From Halisarca cf. caerulea (taxonomy: Eukaryota > Porifera > Demospongiae > Chondrillida > Halisarcidae): a stretch of DNA of 30,000 nucleotides. Position numbers and translations under genes: made by a program. The notes below the pieces were generated by a model that saw only the letters and a program-made list of their open reading frames with translations, had not been told where the DNA came from and ran no database searches. Location: the NCBI GenBank assembly GCA_963170055.1, contig CAUJGJ010000327.1, positions 257,501 through 287,500 on the forward strand. The letters are read 5' to 3'. Shown here piece after piece: positions 1 through 8,420 of the stretch (within the stretch, counting starts at the first letter, position 1; each line of letters opens with the position of its first letter).

Positions 1-472
1 TGCATACAAGGATATACGTATATATTATGGTGTGAGATCTCAACATTTGAAAATACCAATGGAGTAAGTCCTAAGACTCCTTCTATGCTACTTTGATAAC
101 AAATCGCCAAGATTGGATGACAAAGTGTAAGTTGTCAGGACCATTTTCGCATTGCTATGACCACGTCGGTTCAACTATTGTAATTCCCTAACTAATTTGT
201 GCAACTTTTCGGTTAAGCAAAAAAAACGAGAAAAGATAATTCCCGCTTGCCGAAAAACGTTAACGTTTATCAGTTAGAGCTTATCTCCTTTCACATGTAT
301 TAGATGGTTAGCAGATTAGCTACTTTCAGATAACTGGCTAACATTTGCTACCTTTTTTTCCAGTTAGCATTGCCTTATCTATAAAATGTACTGTAGACAT
401 GGTTGGGTAATGAGCATACCTTACTTGCTCCCTCAGGGGTCTAGTTACGTATATGGGAATGTGTTATATGTA
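1..472. other. Upstream intron or flank of the EGF gene, no gene seen
   Basis: AT-rich non-coding sequence. I see no cysteine-patterned exon, no splice-bounded open frame and no tandem repeat before the MITE that starts at 473. Confidence 0.6.
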
Positions 473-649
473 CAGTAGAACCTCGTTAGTAAGAACAATG
501 TTAATGAGTAATACCTGGATAGGAAGTACAAGGATATGATACCCCAGCTTATAACCCATAATACTAATCTATTATGGTTAGCAAGTACTACTGATAGTGA
601 GTAGCAATTTGGAGGGTCCCCAGGTGTACTCACTAACGAGGTTTGACTG
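473..649. mobile_element. MITE with pogo/Tigger-like ends, TA target duplication
   Basis: A 177-bp element whose ends are inverted copies. The left end begins CAGTAGAACCTCGTTAGTAA and the right end, reverse-complemented, begins CAGTCAAACCTCGTTAGTGA. TA flanks both ends (471-472 and 650-651). The TA duplication and CAGT-type terminus fit Tc1/mariner-pogo class elements. It has no coding capacity, so it is non-autonomous. The 62-codon antisense frame inside is not a gene. Confidence 0.8.
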
Positions 650-651
650 TA

Positions 652-1045
652 TGTATGTGGGTGTTTGTATACTTGTACTTATTATACTGACTATAATAAT
701 CTATCAGTATGCCTGTCTAGCCCTATGCATGCCCGTCGTCTAGCCTTGTGCAGCAAACAATCCTACCTTGTTCCAGTGTTTTTTTTTGTGTGAATTGACA
801 ACTCATCCCTACTTCATTTTCCATATTAATTGGCTGTTATATGATTCTTCTCTTGTTATTTTGTAATGGTTGTAAGTTTGTCATGTTTTCTAGATAAATT
901 TTGTTTTATTTGCTATTTATAGCTAGTATTTTTGCTAACTTCACCTGTTGGTGTCCCCAGAAACAGAGCACACTGTTAAAAGTGCTCATTTGTGTGTTGT
1001 GTTCATGCTTAATCCTTCACTTATACCATTCTTGTCTGCCTGCAG
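652..1045. other. Intronic sequence before EGF exon 1
   Basis: Non-coding. The only functional signal I can support is the polypyrimidine-like stretch and CTGCAG acceptor ending at 1045. No other feature stands out. Confidence 0.55.
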
Positions 1046-1168
1046 ATGTCGATGAGTGTGACACAGGACAGAACTACTGCGATCAGGTTTGCCTCAACAC
1101 TGGGGGTTCCTACAAATGTTCCTGCAGAACTGGCTACACTCTTGGGCTGGATGAGCTGACGTGTTACG
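1046..1168 (+). CDS. cbEGF-like exon 1 of a large EGF-repeat gene (partial gene)
   Basis: One complete calcium-binding EGF-like domain. The translation opens with DVDEC and has the six cysteines of the fold. [12 protein letters not shown] fits the C-x-D/N-x4-F/Y-x-C-x-C consensus for Asp/Asn beta-hydroxylation that accompanies calcium binding. The exon is preceded by a pyrimidine-rich tract and TGCAG, and followed by G|GTCAGT. It is 123 bp long and both boundaries are phase 1, so the domain is a self-contained module. Such domains occur in fibrillin-, fibulin- and Notch-like extracellular proteins, where they build rod-like, calcium-stiffened arrays. No signal peptide or other domain is visible here, so the protein class cannot be narrowed. 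The open frame upstream of the acceptor is intron. Confidence 0.9.
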
Positions 1169-1278
1169 GTCAGTATGTGATTCACTGTGTTGAGGGATAT
1201 AGATTAGTGGCACTGAGTGCCTGCATATAATATTATAGGCATGCAAGCGTGGTACATTAGTATGTACGTGTGCTGAAG

Positions 1279-1280
<2 letters not shown>

Positions 1281-1355
<75 letters not shown>

Positions 1356-1364
1356 ACATGTATG

Positions 1365-1442
<78 letters not shown>
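1281..1442. repeat. (GT)n microsatellite in the intron between EGF exons 1 and 2
   Basis: About 160 bp of nearly pure TG dinucleotides, broken once near 1354-1367 by TTTACATGTATGTTT. It lies about 110 bp downstream of the exon 1 donor and about 75 bp upstream of the exon 2 acceptor. Cys-Val and His-Thr open frames here are artefacts of the repeat. In RNA the tract would read as (UG)n. Confidence 0.98.
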
Positions 1443-1443
<1 letters not shown>

Positions 1444-1518
1444 GGCATGCGTGTATGCATGCATGTGTGCATGTGTATGTGTACATGAATGGTTGATTTC
1501 ATCTCTTATTCCCTGTAG

Positions 1519-1641
1519 ACATTGACGAGTGTCGCACTGACCAGCACAGCTGTTCTCAGCACTGCCTCAACTACCCTGGATCGTATGCATGCAGGTGTAA
1601 CCAAGGTTTTATGGTCATGGAAGATGGACACCACTGTCAAG
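1519..1641 (+). CDS. cbEGF-like exon 2 of the same EGF-repeat gene
   Basis: A second complete calcium-binding EGF-like domain, starting DIDEC, with six cysteines and [12 protein letters not shown] matching the beta-hydroxylation consensus. The acceptor is CCCTGTAG|AC and the donor is CAAG|GTCACC, which is a weaker donor than that of exon 1. At 123 bp with phase 1 on both sides, it can be joined or skipped without changing the reading frame. The intron to exon 1 is 350 bp. The next recognisable EGF exon on this strand begins 27.5 kb downstream, so the following intron holds the whole antisense gene array. Confidence 0.9.
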
Positions 1642-1819
1642 GTCACCTACCATGTACATGTATGCACACACATACTGTACAGTAGCAATTGAGTGTGAAC
1701 AGAGCCCAGCTTACAGTGATCGCAGTAGACCTGTGGTCCTTATACAGACTGAAATGCATTAGTATGGAGCGCCATTTGTAGCAAAAATCGATGGCACAAG
1801 AATATCAACGAGAGTAAAC

Positions 1820-1974
1820 ATCGATCGTTGATCACAGCAATCGATCGTTGATCACAGCAATTGATTGTCGATCACAGCAATAAATCGTTGATCGCAGCAA
1901 TCGATCATCGATCACAGCAATCGATTGTCAATCACAGCAATCGATCGTTGATCACAGCAATCGATCGTTGATTG
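1820..1974. repeat. 20-bp minisatellite, about 7.75 copies
   Basis: The unit ATCGATCGTTGATCACAGCA repeats in exact 20-bp register from 1820. The inner copies are diverged (ATTGATTGTC, ATAAATCGTT, ATCGATCATC and similar) and the outer copies are near identical. The unit contains the palindromes ATCGAT and TGATCA. Confidence 0.95.
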
Positions 1975-2190
1975 AAACTACCTTCTATGGTGTCATACAT
2001 TAGTGCCACTAAGGGGTATAAGGGTCGGCCTACAGTGGTCAAACTATGTAAATGGTTGTCATTCATGCAGTGGTACATCAAGTATCATTGAGTTGGATTA
2101 GGGACCAGCCTGCAGTAATCACAATAGACAGGTTGTATTTGTATGTAGGTGTTTTCTGAAGGACAGGCTCACTGCATGTACATGTACTTT

Positions 2191-2681
2191 AGTGAACCCC
2201 TCTAATCCAGACCTCTGAAGTGCAGACACACCCCTCTATTCCAGACCTCTGAAGTGCAGACACACCCCTCTAATCCCGACCCCTGAAGTACAGACACACC
2301 CCTCTATTCCAGAACCCTGAAGTGCAGACACACCCCTCTATTCCAGACCTCTGAAGTGCAGACACACCCCTCTAATCCCGACCCCTGAAGTGCAGACACA
2401 CTCCTCTAATCTTGACCTTTGAAGAACAGGCATCCCTCTAAGATGGACGTATGTCATGCACTGGAATCAGATGATTCTCCATGCTTTGCTTTAGTACGCC
2501 ATCCTCAACCCTGGAAATGCAGGCATAGTCTTAGTCATTGCAGTCCTCTCTGATCACAAGGTGTCCGGAATAGAGGGATCTTTGATCGCAAGGTGTCCGG
2601 ACTAGAGGGGTCTCTGATCACAAGGTGTCTGGAATAGAGGGGTCTCTGATTGCAAGGTGTCCGGATTAGAGGGGTCCACTG
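2191..2681. mobile_element. Pogo-like MITE with inverted terminal sequence expanded into tandem arrays
   Basis: The left arm holds seven 34-bp units in exact register (2197-2434), each like CCCCTCTAATCCAGACCTCT. The right arm holds four 32-bp units (2551-2680) ending GTCCGGATTAGAGGGGTCCA then CTG and TA. The arms are reverse complements of the same terminal motif (CCCCTCTAATCCGGACAC). The right end therefore reads CAGTGGACCCCTC with a TA flank, as in the other pogo-like MITEs of this window. The left extremity (ACTTTAGTGAACCCC) carries a small disruption, so that boundary is approximate. Confidence 0.7.
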
Positions 2682-2683
2682 TA

Positions 2684-3236
2684 CTTATTCAATTGTTATG
2701 GACATGTATGTGCATGGCAGCAAAGAAAGACCTAGTTCATTCAGGTTAAAATGTCAGTATAAGGTGTTACATACTGTATGTGTGTGCAGAACAGATGTTG
2801 ATGGTTGCATTTACATTGTGAGATTAATTTCAGTAGTTCAGTGAACAGAGGAACCTCCATTGAGGCAACTTTGGGACCTGAAAATGGTTTGTTGCGCGGA
2901 GGTTTCTACTCTTCAGAGGTTATTTTACATCCATAGCTGCGTATCCATCAGATCCAACGGAATCAGTCTGTTAAGGAGAGGTTTCTTGTTTTCAGGGAGT
3001 TTTTTATAGAAAGTTCCACCGTGCAGTATGTATGTACCTGACTCTTTGAATGTATCTTTGTTCACACCCACTCTTACCCGGCCTTGGCTTCAGTGAACAG
3101 AGTGGGTAACATGCATATGAGACTACTTTGAGCAAATTTTGTCTGTGTACTGTAAAAGTATTGTGTGCATCAGTCTTAAGATGTACGATTGTTGTAATTA
3201 AGTAAATCATCGTTGTAATTAATACTGCATGCATGC
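2684..3236. other. EGF-gene intron, start of duplicated unit A
   Basis: No gene. Near 2838-3000 there are loose inverted relatives of a GGAACCTCC / GGAGGTTTC motif, perhaps a decayed MITE. From about 3050 the sequence matches the flank of unit B (8340-8420 and 9749-9850), including a CACCCACTC / GAGTGGGT inverted pair and the intact CTTTGAG target site discussed for the insertion at 8421. Confidence 0.5.
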
Positions 3237-3242
3237 AAACTT

Positions 3243-3400
3243 TTGTGGAGTGAAATTTTCATGGATTGCCGATTTTAACAATTTTTACCGGTCCCATTTT
3301 AATTGTATCTTCCTTTAGTCAGGACATTTTGGTCATTGCACAAGCACTTTACCAAAATTTTTGCACATGTCTTCCTAGGGTAACGTCATTGTAATTAATT
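3243..3400. repeat. Degenerate copy of the GATGAAA/TTTCATC repeat, 3' of gene A
   Basis: It resembles the better preserved repeats downstream of genes B, C and D: GTGAAATTTTCATGG, then a shared GGACATTTTGGTCATTGCAC core and an ACAAGCACTTTA tail. Its right end is eroded, so limits are approximate. Confidence 0.45.
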
Positions 3401-3558
3401 AAATTGATATTTTCTATCACTAGCACATGCTAAACTTGAGTTGATGATCACAAAGGATGTGGGTCGAAATCAATTGCATTTGTGTTTCTGATGGTGCATG
3501 CAAAAGAATGTATATATTTTCTAAAAATGCCCTATAATATATATCTTACATCCACAAA

Positions 3559-4638
3559 TTAGGGGTCCAGGAGTTGGTCATCTTCGTGTAGCATTGAAGT
3601 GTAGCTTTTGTGCGATTCTTCCTTTCCTTCACTGTTGTTTGGTTGGTCGTTGACATTTGATCTGTCCAATGACTTTGTGATCAGCTTTTTCATCCCAAAA
3701 GTGGTGGCTCCGAGAATAACAGGAACGGTAAGTGAGCCAAGTATCGATCTTATACTGCCCTGCTTGGTATCCACGTTCACCGTGTAGCCCCCAGCACCGA
3801 GCACAGCACAGTAGCAACAGACCATTGCCTGAAGTGGAATGACTATAAATGCTTTACGTGCAATAACAAACTTTCCACCTGCAGTCTGTTGACCTTTCGG
3901 AATGAACACATAAGCCGATATGGTGAAGATTAGAGCGACACAGTTTACAAGACAGAATACCAAAAGAGCCACCACCAAAGAATTGGTAATGATTGCAAAA
4001 GGTTCGGCGAATGCTACAAATGTTGTCAGCATAGCCGTTACTGAAAAGCACTGGAATGATACTGTGAGAGCAAATACACCTGCTGCAAATACCAGAGACT
4101 TTCCGTATCGTGTGTTGCAGCAGAATATTATTGAGACAGGCATGTAGAAGATGGAAGGAATGGCTGGTGGTTTGCTTGTGTATGTGAAATAGATAGCAGT
4201 GGGTATTCCTGGTAAAATGACCAGTCCGATCCCTGATAGGTACAAAGCGTATGGGACTGTGTCTGCACCTTCGGGAAACACTCTATTGGCATTCGAAATG
4301 TAGGAATAGATGATCACAAGTGCTAGTAGGAAGCTGACCATTGTTCCTCCACATACTACACCATAGTCATTGTACAAATATAAATGGCTTTTCTCTACAT
4401 ACTCTTTCAAATGCCTTTTTATCCCAGCGATGATAGCAACCCACACAACAAAAACTTGGAGTATTAAACCAATTACCAACAATACCATAGAGACGTAGTA
4501 TCCATTCATTGTTGTTCCAGAATGAACAACACTAGTGTTCAGTGGCAATCGATAGAAAGAGTGTTGTGCAGTGCTGTGTATCATTACAAATCCAGAATGT
4601 GTTTTGTGCTGCAAATCTCCCAAGGCATAGTCCTGTAG
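3559..4638 (-). CDS. Gene A exon 2: seven-pass membrane region of an unrecognised receptor-like protein
   Basis: 359 codons plus stop; with exon 1 it makes a 507-residue protein. The acceptor CCGCACAG|CTACAG continues the phase-0 donor of exon 1. Counting from the exon 1 methionine, strong hydrophobic segments lie at about 195-221, 241-263, 278-300, 329-356, 364-394, 411-434 and 446-465, with a weak short one at 311-322. Basic residues cluster after the first segment (IKRHLKEYVEK), before the sixth (GGKFVIARK) and after the last (KKLITKSLDR). By the positive-inside rule this gives N-out/C-in with seven passes. A sequon lies at N182 just outside the membrane. The tail (466-507) is rich in Ser, Glu and Asp. 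I see no DRY or NPxxY motif and do not recognise the family, so function is unknown. The existence of the gene is well supported by three intact paralogues; the topology is inference. Confidence 0.85.
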   Translation of the reverse strand, partial: LQDYALGDLQHKTHSGFVMIHSTAQHSFYRLPLNTSVVHSGTTMNGYYVSMVLLVIGLILQVFVVWVAIIAGIKRHLKEYVEKSHLYLYNDYGVVCGGTMVSFLLALVIIYSYISNANRVFPEGADTVPYALYLSGIGLVILPGIPTAIYFTYTSKPPAIPSIFYMPVSIIFCCNTRYGKSLVFAAGVFALTVSFQCFSVTAMLTTFVAFAEPFAIITNSLVVALLVFCLVNCVALIFTISAYVFIPKGQQTAGGKFVIARKAFIVIPLQAMVCCYCAVLGAGGYTVNVDTKQGSIRSILGSLTVPVILGATTFGMKKLITKSLDRSNVNDQPNNSEGKEESHKSYTSMLHEDDQLLDP

Positions 4639-4700
4639 CTGTGCGGACAGAAGCATTGTTAATAAATGTACAGTTGAGCTTACGTAGTAAAAGTCATATA

Positions 4701-4823
4701 GACGCTAATTTTCGTGGGTATATTTCACAGTTGAAGAACTTGGCTATATTTATGATAGAATTTTCGTAAATGCAGATGCATTCATGAAATTCATGAAAAT
4801 ATAACCCCACAAAAATTGACACC
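4701..4823. mobile_element. Short MITE in the intron of gene A
   Basis: The left end GACGCTAATTTTCGTGGG is matched by the inverted right end (GGTGTCAATTTTTGTGGG on the other strand). An almost identical element sits at the same place in the intron of gene B and is absent from C and D. It predates the A/B split and marks A and B as sisters in this segment. Confidence 0.6.
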
Positions 4824-4955
4824 TGTACAGTATACCATCTGGGATCAACTACTAAAGTAACTTATATCATATGTACCTACTATCAGTGTTTTTTTCAGTG
4901 ATTTACATGAGGTAGGGAGAGAGTACAGAATACTTACAGAACTATACCATATACC

Positions 4956-5255
4956 CTCAAATTTCACAGGATGAAACTTGTGGGAATTGGTGATTTTCAC
5001 AATTTTCCCAGATTCCCCTTTAACCCTGGCTTCATTTAGCCTTGAGTGATATGAAAAGTTTGGCTGTTTGTGGATTACAGGCCTTGCAGACAAGCGTGAA
5101 GGCTCTGCAGTGCTTCTTGACAACTCCTGTTCTTTTGACGGCCATTTTGGTCATTACAACAGAGTTTCACCTAAATTTTTGGAGGCATTAAATTTTCACG
5201 CATTGCTCCCAATATTTGTAAGAACTATAAAAGTTTCATCTTATGAAAAGTTGAG
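4956..5255. repeat. 300-bp GATGAAACTT inverted-end repeat in the intron of gene A
   Basis: The left end CTCAAATTTCACAGGATGAA is mirrored by the right end AAGTTTCATCTTATGAAAAG followed by TTGAG. The interior carries the shared core TTCTTTTGACGGCCATTTTG. Related copies occupy the introns of B, C and D and the 3' flanks of all four genes. Confidence 0.6.
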
Positions 5256-5369
5256 CCAAACAGTATCTTGGAGTATGTACTATTCCGGTTGCTTATTATC
5301 ATGTTTGACTGTGAATAGATCATTATTATATGTATGTCAACGAAATGCTCTACACCAAGTGTCACTTAC

Positions 5370-5813
5370 TGAAGTGGTCATTTCCAGCAGAAACTGAAAA
5401 GAAACATCCGAACAGGGAAGAGGTACTTCCAAAGTTACATGTGGAGGATGCCAAGATCTGAAGTAGTTCAATGTCCATAATATAGCCTCATTTAAGTACT
5501 CTGGTCTCACGAAATAGAACACCGGAGATGAAAGCCAGATCCATTCATCATTGATGTATCCCGATGCATTTACTAGTATTAGCTTCATGGTTCCATTGGG
5601 TGAGGCTGACTGATAGTTTACTTTCACTGAAAACGGGAGATGTCCATTCGGGGGATAGAATGCCTTGTAGAGCTCATGCCTGTTGCGACTGTTGTTCTTG
5701 AAGGTTCCTTCCTCAAAGGCAGTATATTCTGAAATACAACTCTCTCGAGACACAGCATTGTGGTTGCAAACTACCAGCACAAACAGCAGACTAAGGAAAG
5801 GATAGGGATGCAT
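5370..5813 (-). CDS. Gene A exon 1: signal peptide and glycosylated ectodomain
   Basis: 148 codons. The ATG at 5813 (context TTAACAATGC) opens MHPYPFLSLLFVLVV, a clear signal peptide probably cleaved after residue 22. The frame is open further upstream, but the TATA box at 5854-5863 would place transcription start only about 20 nt before this ATG, so it is the likely start. The ectodomain has cysteines at 26 and 134 that could pair, sequons at N40, N73 and N82, and aromatic-rich, probably beta-strand sequence in 55-135. The donor is ACTTCA|GTAAGTGAC, phase 0; read-through would end within about 11 codons. Together with exon 2 this encodes a secretory-pathway membrane protein with an extracellular domain of about 170 residues. 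No known domain recognised. Confidence 0.85.
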
Positions 5814-5853
5814 TGTTAATCTTTCAGGCTGCACAGTCACTCCTATTAGGCCT

Positions 5854-5863
5854 GGTTTTTATA
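5854..5863 (-). promoter_or_regulatory. TATA box of gene A
   Basis: TATAAAAACC on the - strand, 50 nt upstream of the ATG at 5813. The same motif stands at 50-56 nt in all four copies, inside a block of about 130 bp conserved in all of them. Confidence 0.65.
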
Positions 5864-6860
5864 CTTCTTCAAAGTCAATAATTTTAGTCATTACTTTCAT
5901 CATTTAGTGATTTTTGACCATTTTCAGCTACTTATATGGTAATGTGATTGTTGATTCAGCAGCACTGAATTAAGGCGTGAATTGGTTAATATGGGGTCTT
6001 GAAAATGAAATTCTACTTAGGGGAAAACAGGTGTATTGCTTATGTCTCACACAAGAGGATGCACTGTGGAGAAGAGGATGTACTGTTAGAATAGAGAAGA
6101 ATGTACATTGTAGAGCTAATACACTCACACTTTCATCGAACACCAAAGGTCATCAACTTGTGTCACGAAATAGCACTAAAGGACTTGCCCCATGCGTTGT
6201 TCTGTGTTACCATATATGGTGAGGGTGATTTTGATGGGGAAAAATTGTGGTTGGTAAGGAAACTGCGAAATGCATATTTGATTATGAAAGTTTGTATCAG
6301 AAGAAATTTTGATTTCCTCCTGGTGTGAACCATCATTTTTTGTACTGCAAATATTCCAAATTTTCAACATCCACAAAAGTGTTACTCCTTGAAATTCCCA
6401 CTAAAAGTGATAGTTCACAGTGAGGAGAAGGCAATGGGAAGCTAAGTGTAAATGCCTTGATTACTAGTATGCAGTATACGTAGCTCATCGCTTGAATGAA
6501 AATGCAGTATGTAGTACACTGTTAAACAATTTTCATTTGAACAGGGTTTACAGACTGGTTCTTGTATTTGATCCACCCACTCACCATGAATAAATCAGGT
6601 GGTTGTCCAATGCAAAATAGCTCGCACATTTTGTAGTGAGACTTAGTCTACCATAATGTGGCACGTGTGCTCTGTGTGTTCATAAGAGGTTTGCAGATTT
6701 TGAACCAGCTGAGGAAGACTTGCTTATTCCTACATTTTCTTGAGTTAACCTCTTTTCTCACTGTAGTAGGGCATGCCCTCTTTCCCCAGGCCCTTGACAA
6801 TATGAAGGCCTCATTCCGGAACTGTGTACATTGTACTTTGGTCTGTAATGTACTAACGTA
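5864..6860. other. Conserved 5' flank of gene A
   Basis: No gene. This stretch is nearly identical to 12644-13637 upstream of gene B and clearly related to the regions upstream of C and D, so it belongs to the duplicated unit. The first 130 bp (GTGATTTTTGACCATTTTCAG, TTCAGCAGCA) is best conserved in all four and is the likely promoter-proximal region. Short open frames match only because the whole block is duplicated. Confidence 0.6.
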
Positions 6861-7042
6861 CTGTAGTACCCCTTTGAGAGACCACCTTTAAGGACCCATG
6901 GAAGGTGGTATCTCAAAAGGGGTGGTCTCCGACCATGGGAAAGTTACTATGGGGCATTTAACATTCGTGACCAGCAAAGCCAGTCTTACAAAAAAAATCG
7001 ATGGTCTTTCACTAGGGTGGACTCTCAAAGGGTGCCACTGTG
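6861..7042. mobile_element. Pogo-like MITE upstream of gene A
   Basis: The left end CTGTAGTACCCCTTTGAGAG is mirrored by the right end CTCAAAGGGTGCCACTG. It is the same family as the element at 28574-28750 and is shared by descent with copies in the flanks of B and C. Confidence 0.65.
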
Positions 7043-7665
7043 TTATACAAAATTATACAGTACATTTGTATTATAATAAATAAATGTAATCCATTTCCTA
7101 TTTTATATGAGAATTTCTGCTCGCATGGCTTAATTTACTTGTGCATTACAACTGGATTACTTTTAACACGGTAGTCGTTGTTGAGCGTTATTCTAAATAG
7201 AAGAGTCTCTTTTACTAATCTATTAAACATCTTGGTCAATAGGATACATCACTTTATGTAGCCTTCCTAATGCCTTGAACTTACCACTGACTTATACAAC
7301 ACCCGATATTGAAACACCTGCAGTCCGCGATCGTCTTCGTGCAAATGCACGTGCTAGACACTGTTTCTCATTGGATAAAGGCTTAAAAAGCACCAAATCT
7401 ACGATGAATTGCTATGCAGCGCTATTGATCTAGCTTGCTCCTAAACAAAAACGTCATAGAAAGTCACGCGTATGTCACATGATTCGAAGCCATCTTAGGA
7501 ATGCTTTTGCTAAAGTTTCAGCTTGTTAGCACATTAGGGAGATTTTGGACATGTCCCACATGTGTTAAATGCTTTGCAAGTAATTTGAGCGTGTGGGGCG
7601 GCAGCCCCCACGAGTTTTTAACTCAAATTACGTGTTTTTATAGGAATTTCCACTGTGTGGTAGTA
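7043..7665. other. Gap between units A and B, no gene
   Basis: The A/B homology ends near 7250 (compare 14003). The rest is AT-rich non-coding DNA. At 7562-7640 there is a + strand copy of the hairpin end of the microsatellite-bearing element family (CGTGTGGGGCGGCAGCCCCC, then GAGTTTTTAACTC). Confidence 0.5.
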
Positions 7666-7834
7666 CCCTGAATTGGGAAATATTCGCGAACAGTAAATTT
7701 CACGAATTAGGGTCAAATCTGGTAGGCAGAAAAAATTGTGACTAAAAATTTTGCGAGTTTTACCATAGATTGGCTATATCTATGCTTTGGAACATGTGCA
7801 ATAATATTCACGACAAAAAAATCACGAATGGAGT

Positions 7835-8117
7835 CAATTTGAAAACTAGTGATTGAGTTAGAGCAGCCCCACACATTCGAATCACTGGCAAAGCATTGAG
7901 GTGTGAATGCACAGCTGAACAGTCATTGAACATACTGTTTATTGTAACTGGACAATTATTTCGAAACAGTTGCCATATTTGGCCATTGTTTTCAAAACAA
8001 TTTCTACAATTCATCCTAGTATAAATGTATACTTCTCTATTACCATTATATAAATTCTCTATTATAAGACTTTCCTTCAAATCCATCTTACATATACTTG
8101 TTCTATCTATCTACTTG

Positions 8118-8210
<93 letters not shown>

Positions 8211-8225
8211 TGACGGAGTGTTACA
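7835..8225 (-). mobile_element. Microsatellite-bearing element with terminal hairpin, Helentron/HINE-like (nested)
   Basis: In reverse orientation it runs from a GTGTAACACTCCGTCAGAC end through (AT)n and (GATA)n to a conserved 3' block (TTCAGCTGTGCATTC, CAATGCTTTGCCAGTGATTC) and a decayed hairpin. Copies at about 20521-20823 and 21457-21771 share the order: short 5' end, microsatellite, conserved block, hairpin. The order resembles Helitron-derived HINE elements; assignment is tentative. Confidence 0.4.
8103..8207. repeat. (ATCT)n followed by (AT)n
   Basis: Tetranucleotide CTAT units to about 8160, then AT dinucleotides to 8207. It forms the internal microsatellite of the element at 7835-8225. 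Confidence 0.97.
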
Positions 8226-8420
8226 CATGTCAAGTTTAAATGAAAACAATATAAGGGCTGTCTGCAGCAGCCCTAAAAACGCAAGTATTATTGGTCGCGA
8301 ATATTTCCCAATTTAGGGTATGTACCCGAATCCTTAAACATAACTTTGTTCACACCCACTCTTACCCGGCCTTGGCTGCAGTAAACCGAGTGGGCAACAT
8401 GCATGTGAGAGTACTTTGAG

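Larger units (their letters stand above)
4639..5369 (-). other. Intron of gene A (731 bp)
   Basis: Donor TCA|GTAAGT (transcript sense) and acceptor GCACAG|CTA, both phase 0. A second in-frame AG six bases further in (CTACAG|GAC) could serve as an alternative acceptor. The intron contains two small repeats listed separately (4701-4823 and 4956-5255). Confidence 0.85.
7666..8318. mobile_element. 653-bp inverted-end element containing a nested repeat
   Basis: The left end CCCTGAATTGGGAAATATTC then GCGA is matched by the inverted right end (CGCGAATATTTCCCAATTTA then GGG). TA lies outside both ends (7664-7665 and 8319-8320). It has no coding capacity. Most of the interior is a second element (7835-8225). 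Confidence 0.6.

Noticed and set aside
901..1045. Possible signal peptide and gene start directly before EGF exon 1 ([14 protein letters not shown])
   Set aside because: The frame runs through a good acceptor (CTGCAG) into the exon, and the other three EGF exons all begin at an acceptor in the same phase; the hydrophobic stretch is pyrimidine-rich intron.
1803..2440. CRISPR-like array (regular 20-bp and 34-bp periodicities)
   Set aside because: The units are contiguous, with no unique spacers, and the DNA is animal nuclear; these are minisatellites.
3854..4051. Second-frame antisense open frames conserved in all four exon 2 copies
   Set aside because: They are conserved only because the exon DNA is conserved; the translations show none of the membrane pattern and have no start or splice signals of their own.
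5068..5397. 109-codon + strand frame over the intron/exon 1 border of gene A, also present in B
   Set aside because: Duplicated intron repeat in the opposite orientation to the gene; it is broken in C and D.
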